From an uncultured Eubacteriales bacterium (GTDB lineage: Bacteria > Bacillota > Clostridia > Lachnospirales > Lachnospiraceae), in the NCBI GenBank assembly GCA_900315305.1, contig OMYS01000011.1:1-64000 (forward strand): 64,000 nucleotides of DNA, written 5' to 3'. The translations under genes and the position numbers were made by a program. Below, in pieces: positions 59,510-64,000 of the stretch. Within the stretch, counting starts at the first letter, position 1. Each line of letters starts with the position of its first letter. The notes below the pieces were generated by a model. That model saw only the letters and a program-made list of their open reading frames with translations. It did no database searches and had not been told where the DNA came from.

Positions 59510-60502
59510 CTAGCGACGACAACAGGTATAAGCCTTCTCAAGAACCTTCCGCATGTCCTCCGGCAGCGGCGCGGTGAGCTCGATTCTTTCTCCGGAAAAT
59601 GGCTGACAGAAGACGGCCTGATACGCGTGAAGCGCTGCACGCCCCAAGTCATTTTGCTCTGCCTGACGTCCATAGATCGGGTCTCCCAGTAGCGGATGGC
59701 CGATCCAGCCCATATGCACGCGGATCTGGTGCGTGCGGCCCGTCGCAATCGTAACGCGGACGAGCGCGAACGTATCGAACTGCCGGAGGACCCTGTATCG
59801 GGTCAGCGCGAAGTCGCCATCGCAGCGGACGACGCGCTTTATCTTCTCGACATATTCGCGGGAGATCGGGGCACAGATCTCACCCCGCACCTCTCCCTCC
59901 GCATCTCTGGCCGCCCTGTGATACGCCTCACGGGCTCCCGGCATCAGCACGGTCTGCCTGTCCTCTTCGCGAAAAATACCCAAAGCGAGTGCAAGGTAAA
60001 CCTTCTCTCTGATCCCGCTCTCCGCCTGCTCCGTGAGATGTGCGCACGCAGTCCGGCTCTTTCCAAACAGAATCACACCGGACGTGTCCTTGTCGAGCCG
60101 GCCGACGCTCCGCACCTCGTGCGGCTCTCCCCGCTTGATATAGTAATCCGCAAGAAAATTCGAGAGCGTGTCCGAGAAATGCCCGTGCGACGGATGAACG
60201 ACAAGCCCCGCCGGCTTATTCAGGGCGATCACGTCCTCATCCTCGTAGAGAATGGCAAGCTCTCCCGGAACCGGCACGATCTTCCCCGGCTCTCCGTCCA
60301 CCAGCTTCACGCGGACGACATCGCCGGCCTCAAGCACACGGTTCACCAACGCATCCTCCCCGTTCACCGTGATGCCGTGCTCCGTCCTGTACTTCGCCGC
60401 GGCGATATCATGCGCAACCATGCGGAAGTCATGCCGGATCACATCCCGCACGGCCCTACCCTCGTCCGCATGTCCCGCTGTATATGTAAGAATTCTGCTC
60501 AT
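59510..60502 (-). CDS. RluA-family pseudouridine synthase
   Basis: Converts uridine to pseudouridine in rRNA or tRNA. From MSRILTYTAGHADEGRAVRD (60502; AAAGGA 11 bases upstream) it has 330 residues: an N-terminal S4-like domain (RMVAHDIAAAKYRTEHGITV; VNGEDALVNRVLEAGDVV), then the catalytic domain with ALNKPAGLVVHPSHGHF, VGRLDKDTSGVILFGKS (catalytic Asp) and TGRTHQIRVHMGWIGHPLLG. The longer frame to 60628 has no ribosome binding site. RNA target not identifiable. Confidence 0.93.
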   Translation of the reverse strand: MSRILTYTAGHADEGRAVRDVIRHDFRMVAHDIAAAKYRTEHGITVNGEDALVNRVLEAGDVVRVKLVDGEPGKIVPVPGELAILYEDEDVIALNKPAGLVVHPSHGHFSDTLSNFLADYYIKRGEPHEVRSVGRLDKDTSGVILFGKSRTACAHLTEQAESGIREKVYLALALGIFREEDRQTVLMPGAREAYHRAARDAEGEVRGEICAPISREYVEKIKRVVRCDGDFALTRYRVLRQFDTFALVRVTIATGRTHQIRVHMGWIGHPLLGDPIYGRQAEQNDLGRAALHAYQAVFCQPFSGERIELTAPLPEDMRKVLEKAYTCCRR

Positions 60503-60535
60503 CCGTCTGCTGTTCCTTTCCCGCTGCCGTGATTT

Positions 60536-60564
60536 TTGCATTTTCATTGAAGTTCGTGTAAGAT
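60536..60564 (+). promoter_or_regulatory. Candidate promoter for the small gene at 60690
   Basis: -35 TTGCAT (60536-60541), 17-base spacer, -10 TAAGAT (60559-60564). It would leave a leader of about 118 bases, A/T-rich and without clear structure. Confidence 0.4.
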
Positions 60565-60689
60565 AATGGTAATCTTTCTGACCATCTCTTGTAAACATAT
60601 AGGTGTATAAAGAACATGGAAATTTCACAGAGCAATGCTAGAGTATAAGCAGGTTAATAAAGGGTTTTATAGTAAGAAGGGGATTATGA

Positions 60690-60956
60690 ATGAGACTGAA
60701 GAACTGGACAATTCAGGATGACACGATCAGCGGCTACATCTATAACAGCAGACGCTATCCTGACGGCACCTATGTGCGGACCTCGCGTATCATCGCGGCA
60801 GCTTATGACGGGGAGATGCTGCTCGTGCACACGCAGAATTCCGTGTATGAATGCCATGAATCAGACTACAAGGGTGATCCGGAGAAGCTGCTGGCCTTCA
60901 TCCGCACAATGGCGGATGATGACGGCGGGACGACTCAGGTCATGTTCCACCACTGA
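60690..60956 (+). CDS. Small protein of unknown function (88 residues)
   Basis: Begins MRLKNWTIQDDTISGYIYNS behind AAGGGGATTATGA (seven-base spacing). Predicted mixed alpha/beta, with aromatic residues and no membrane segment: YVRTSRIIAAAYDGEMLLVH then ECHESDYKGDPEKLLAFIRT. It ends in QVMFHH. It has its own terminator and no operon partner. No family recognised. Confidence 0.7.
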   Translation: MRLKNWTIQDDTISGYIYNSRRYPDGTYVRTSRIIAAAYDGEMLLVHTQNSVYECHESDYKGDPEKLLAFIRTMADDDGGTTQVMFHH

Positions 60957-60961
60957 AAATG

Positions 60962-61039
60962 AAGGGTGCCGCCGTCCGGCAGCACCGGACTGGCCTCCGG
61001 GCATAAAAAAAGAGACTGCAGAAAACAGCCTCTTTTTTT
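60962..61039. terminator. Terminator region between the small gene and the ABC genes
   Basis: Two hairpins: GGTGCCGCCGTCCGGCAGCACC-type stem (60965-60986) and a run A7GAG-ACTG / CAG-CCTCT7 (61004-61039), the second symmetrical and able to act in both directions. Confidence 0.8.
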
Positions 61040-61066
61040 CTATGTCCGGATCTTATTTCCTTTATC

Positions 61067-61864
61067 TTATCCGAGAATCGCCTGGTCATTCGAGAATTCC
61101 TTGCCGGATACCTTCTCGAACTGGTGAAGGAGGTCCTCCACCGTGAGCGACTTCTTTTTCTCTCCGCGGATGTCCAGAATGATCTGGCCCTCGTTCATCA
61201 TGATCAGACGGTTGCCATGCGCAATCGCATCGCGCATATTGTGCGTGACCATCAGCGTCGTCAGATGGTCTCTCGCGACGATCTTCTCTGTCGTCGAAAG
61301 GACCTTTTCCGCCGTCTTCGGGTCGAGCGCCGCCGTGTGCTCATCAAGGAGAAGAATCTTCGGCTTCTGCAGCGTCGCCATGAGAAGCGTGAGCGCCTGT
61401 CTCTGTCCGCCGGACAGGAGACCGACCTTTGCGGTCAGCCGGTCCTCGAGACCGAGATCGAGAATCTTGAGCTTCTCCTTGTACTCCATCCGCTCCTTGC
61501 TCGTGACGCCCCAGCGGAGCGTGCGGCGCTTCCCGCGTCTGTCCGCGAGCGCCATATTCTCATCGATCTGCATATCGCCGGCCGTGCCCGTCATCGGGTC
61601 CTGGAAGACGCGTCCGAGATAGACGGCGCGCTTGTGCTCACTGAGACCGGATACGTCCTGCCCATCGATGATGATCGAGCCCGAATCAACCGGCCACACG
61701 CCCGCAATCGCGTTCATGATCGTCGACTTGCCGGCTCCATTTCCTCCGATGACCGTGCAGAAATCGCCGTCCTCCAGCGCGAGGCTGACATCGATCAGCG
61801 CACGCTTCTCATTAATCGTCCCTGCATTAAAGGTCTTATAAATGTGCTTTAACTCGAGCATCAC
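61067..61864 (-). CDS. ABC transporter ATP-binding protein (TrpZ-like)
   Basis: Powers the importer encoded with the next two genes. The 265 residues carry Walker A GGNGAGKST (about 40-48), Q-loop FQDPMTGTAG, signature LSGGQRQAL (about 148-156), Walker B ILLLDEHTAALD (about 171-182) and the H-loop MVTHNM. The four-base overlap with the permease (61861-61864) supports coupled translation. The class (with TrpX-type binding protein) resembles tryptophan/aromatic import systems; the ligand is not proven. Confidence 0.9.
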   Translation of the reverse strand: MMLELKHIYKTFNAGTINEKRALIDVSLALEDGDFCTVIGGNGAGKSTIMNAIAGVWPVDSGSIIIDGQDVSGLSEHKRAVYLGRVFQDPMTGTAGDMQIDENMALADRRGKRRTLRWGVTSKERMEYKEKLKILDLGLEDRLTAKVGLLSGGQRQALTLLMATLQKPKILLLDEHTAALDPKTAEKVLSTTEKIVARDHLTTLMVTHNMRDAIAHGNRLIMMNEGQIILDIRGEKKKSLTVEDLLHQFEKVSGKEFSNDQAILG

Positions 61865-62841
61865 TCCGCCTCCTTATTCTGCGCCGCTCTTGCCGCCTTC
61901 GCGTTGCGCCGCGCAAGACCGCGGAACGAATTCTTCCTGTGCTCCCTGTAGTTCGGGACCGCAAGGAACAGCGCGACGACGATAGCCGTCAGGAGCTTCA
62001 TGTCGTCCGCCGGGAACTTGAGCCAGAGGACCAGTACGTAGACGAAATAGTAGACAATACCGCCGATCACCGTGAAGGTCAGCCGCAAAATGAAATTCAG
62101 TCTCTTGCCGAGGATGGCCTCCGCAAGCACCTCGCCGATGATGACAGCCGCAAGACCGATGACGATCGAGCCCTGGCCCATCTTGACGTCCGCGAAGCCC
62201 TGGTACTGGGAGATCATTGCCCCGGAGACAGCGATCATGCCGTTGCTGACCGCGAGCGCGACAACCTTCATCAGCTTTGTGTTGATGCCCTGCGCGCTCG
62301 ACATATGCGCGTTGATGCCGGTCGCGCGGACCGCGCTTCCGATCTCGGTTCCGAGGAACCAGTACAAAATTCCGATGATCGCCGCGTCAAAAATGAACGT
62401 CAGCGTGATCGTCTGGCCGAGCATCGTGATGTTCGATGTGAACGGCATCTGATGCGTGCCGACCGGAATAGCCTGGTTGGCCTTGCCCATGATGTTCAGG
62501 TTGATCGAATACAGCGCGATCTGTGTCAGAATTCCGGCCAGAATGTCCGGAATCCCCATCACTGTGTGAAGAATGCCTGTCACAAGTCCCGCTATGACGC
62601 CGCAGACAAATGCAATAAGAAGCGCCACAAACGGATTGACTCCCCTGATAATCATCATGGCGCAGACACAGCCGCCGAGTGCGAACGAGCCGTCGCAGGT
62701 CATATCCGCGAAGTTCAGGATGCGGAATGTCAGGTACACACCGAGTGCCATGATGCCCCAGATCAGGCCCTGTGCCAGGCCTCCCGGCATGGCGTTCCAG
62801 AGCGCTACAGGACTCAGGGATGAAAAATAAGCTGCTAGCAT
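61861..62841 (-). CDS. ABC transporter permease (TrpY-like)
   Basis: Membrane channel of the same importer. The 326 residues contain about eight to nine hydrophobic segments; GGLAQGLIWGIMALGVYLTF at the start, the segment TCDGSFALGGCVCAMMIIRG and LILGKRLNFILRLTF-type region near the C-terminus fit the branched-chain/BMP/TrpY permease family. The C-terminal tail is basic (HRKNSFRGLARRNAKAARAA). GGGAGG lies six bases before the ATG. Gap to the binding protein is 17 bases. Confidence 0.9.
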   Translation of the reverse strand: MLAAYFSSLSPVALWNAMPGGLAQGLIWGIMALGVYLTFRILNFADMTCDGSFALGGCVCAMMIIRGVNPFVALLIAFVCGVIAGLVTGILHTVMGIPDILAGILTQIALYSINLNIMGKANQAIPVGTHQMPFTSNITMLGQTITLTFIFDAAIIGILYWFLGTEIGSAVRATGINAHMSSAQGINTKLMKVVALAVSNGMIAVSGAMISQYQGFADVKMGQGSIVIGLAAVIIGEVLAEAILGKRLNFILRLTFTVIGGIVYYFVYVLVLWLKFPADDMKLLTAIVVALFLAVPNYREHRKNSFRGLARRNAKAARAAQNKEAE

Positions 62842-62858
62842 TGAAAGCCTCCCGTCAC

Positions 62859-63899
62859 TCAGGACTCTGTCGAGCTCGCGGAGGAGTCGTCAGATCCGAT
62901 TGCCGTGTAGCCGTCCGGCATTGTGAAGCCGATCGCCTTGGCGTAATCTGCATTGTATTCCTTTGTCGTCGCAGATGCGTACTGAATAGCCATTGTCGAC
63001 GGGTCCGTGCCGTTCTCGAGGATGTCGATCGCCATCTTGCCTGTCTGGTAGCCAAGGTCATAGTAGCTGATAGACAGCGTCGCGAGACCACCGGCCTTGC
63101 ACATATTCTCCTCGCCACAGATAACCGGGATCTTCGCCGGCTCCGTGATGTTCTTGACAAGTGTCATATTGGAGGCCGCCGTGTTGTCGGTCGGGATGTA
63201 CATAGCGTCGCAGTCAGACACCGCGGACTGAACGACAGACTGAATATCGTTGGAATCTGCAAATGTGTACTCCTGATATGCGATTCCGTCGTCCTTGAGG
63301 TAGCCCTCGATCTTCTGCGCCTGGAACTCGGAGTTCGCCTCCGCGGAGCAGTAGACAATCGCAACCTTCTTTACATTCGGGACAAGCTCCTTGATCATAG
63401 CCTCCTGCTGATCGAGCGGAGCCAGATCGGATGTACCGGAGACATTGAGACCCGTTGTTCCGGAGAAATTGTCCATGGAAAGAGCCGTGCCGTAATCTGT
63501 GACCGATGTGCCGAGGATCGGAATCGTCGATGTCGCGGATACAGCTGCCTGAAGAGCCGGCGTTGCATTTGCCATAATCAGATCATAGTTATTGGAGACG
63601 AAGCCGTTGACGATCGTCGCGCATGTCGTGGAGTCGCCCTGCGCGTTCTGCAGATCGATCTTGACGTTGTCGCCGAATTCCTTCGTCAGGGCGTCCTCAA
63701 AGCCCTGTGTCGCGGCATCGAGCGCGTTGTGCTGAACCAGCTGGCAGATACCGATCTTGTAGGTCTTGCCGGATGCGCCGGAAGCTGCCGACGTCGCATT
63801 TGCCGATGACGAAGCCGTCGATGAAGAGCTGCCGCATGCCGCAAGTCCGACTGCCATCGCGGCTGAGACAGCCGCTGCCATAAATCTTCTCATTTTCAT
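62859..63899 (-). CDS. ABC transporter substrate-binding lipoprotein (TrpX-like)
   Basis: From MKMRRFMAAAVSAAMAVGLA (63899; GGAGGGG seven bases upstream) it has 346 residues. The lipobox LAAC (about 19-22) marks a lipoprotein anchored outside the membrane; a Ser/Ala-rich linker follows, then the periplasmic-binding-protein-type domain typical of the TrpX/ABC_sub_bind family: KIGICQLVQHNALDAATQGF, TIPILGTSVTDYGTALSMDN, YIPTDNTAASNMTLVKNITE and YYDLGYQTGKMAIDILENGT. A longer frame starting at 63983 ignores the signal peptide and is rejected. Ligand unknown; tryptophan or another aromatic is the family-based guess. Confidence 0.9.
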   Translation of the reverse strand: MKMRRFMAAAVSAAMAVGLAACGSSSSTASSSANATSAASGASGKTYKIGICQLVQHNALDAATQGFEDALTKEFGDNVKIDLQNAQGDSTTCATIVNGFVSNNYDLIMANATPALQAAVSATSTIPILGTSVTDYGTALSMDNFSGTTGLNVSGTSDLAPLDQQEAMIKELVPNVKKVAIVYCSAEANSEFQAQKIEGYLKDDGIAYQEYTFADSNDIQSVVQSAVSDCDAMYIPTDNTAASNMTLVKNITEPAKIPVICGEENMCKAGGLATLSISYYDLGYQTGKMAIDILENGTDPSTMAIQYASATTKEYNADYAKAIGFTMPDGYTAIGSDDSSASSTES

Positions 63900-64000
63900 A
63901 AACAAACCCCTCCTTTTTTGCCGGGCGGGCGCGCCCTCGGACCCTCCGTCCGCTCTGACCGCCGCGCAGCTTCGCAAATGCAATGCTTTAAAGTGTACTG
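63900..64000 (-). promoter_or_regulatory. Start of the ABC operon leader (cut by window edge)
   Basis: GC-rich minus-strand DNA with GGGCGCGCCC and CGGAC/GTCCG type self-pairing before the ribosome binding site. No T-box consensus is seen in the 100 available bases; the promoter is probably outside the window. Confidence 0.35.

Overview
The window reads as a stretch of a moderately GC-rich, monoderm Firmicutes chromosome, most likely a member of the Clostridia close to Lachnospiraceae. Clues are a zinc-type adenylate kinase, a murB-rapZ-whiA-Crh-like cluster, a lipoteichoic-acid-synthase-like sulfatase, strong AGGAGG ribosome binding sites, tRNA genes without encoded CCA, the xpaC-telA pair and asnA. 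The genus cannot be fixed from the sequence alone. No prophage, transposase, CRISPR array or integron was seen.

Layout. 1-14500 (minus strand) is a merged S10-spc-alpha ribosomal superoperon, rpsJ to rpoA (rpoA is cut by the window edge). It lacks map between adk and infA and carries three structured non-coding islands (rpsH/rplF, secY/adk, rpmJ/rpsM). Its likely promoter sits inside the terminator of the upstream gene, which encodes a SipW-like membrane protein with a long acidic tail. 16136-17792 (plus) is a GNAT/PAP2 gene pair with a candidate leaderless start. 17926-28944 (minus) runs valS, LTA-synthase-like gene, folC, a 50-residue protein, a zinc-ribbon/TPR membrane protein, murB, rapZ, whiA and a Crh-like HPr. 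28996-32302 holds telA, xpaC and two half-size EamA transporters. 32515-41187 holds an S1-domain protein, secA, hpf, a eukaryotic-type HisA next to dapB, ybaK and typA. 41268-48983 is cell-envelope rich: polysaccharide deacetylase, a frameshifted NlpC/P60 hydrolase, a TetR regulator, a MntP-like exporter, rpiB, a PAP2 protein, a glycerophosphodiesterase-acylphosphatase fusion and two tRNA-Val genes. 49269-55839 holds asnA, a DUF3810-type metallopeptidase, a giant 1226-residue flavodoxin/PNPOx protein with an acidic tail, and a methyltransferase. 55999-58301 is an aroF-pheA operon preceded by a phenylalanine-rich leader peptide and an attenuator. The window ends with an LDH/MDH-family dehydrogenase, an RluA-type pseudouridine synthase, a small unknown protein and a TrpXYZ-like ABC importer.

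How it fits together. Most genes are housekeeping: translation (ribosomal proteins, infA, valS, typA, hpf, ybaK), secretion (secY, secA), wall and polymer metabolism (murB, LTA-like synthase, deacetylase, NlpC/P60, PAP2), amino acids (asnA, dapB, aroF, pheA) and carbon control (Crh-like HPr, RapZ). The most rewarding non-coding signals are the Phe leader attenuator at 58094-58301, two or three families of short dispersed intergenic repeats (one with compensatory base changes in its hairpin), promoters nested in upstream terminators, and the structured islands inside the ribosomal superoperon. The most unusual proteins are the giant acidic-tailed flavodoxin/PNPOx protein, the GDPD-acylphosphatase fusion and the SipW-like protein with an acidic tail.
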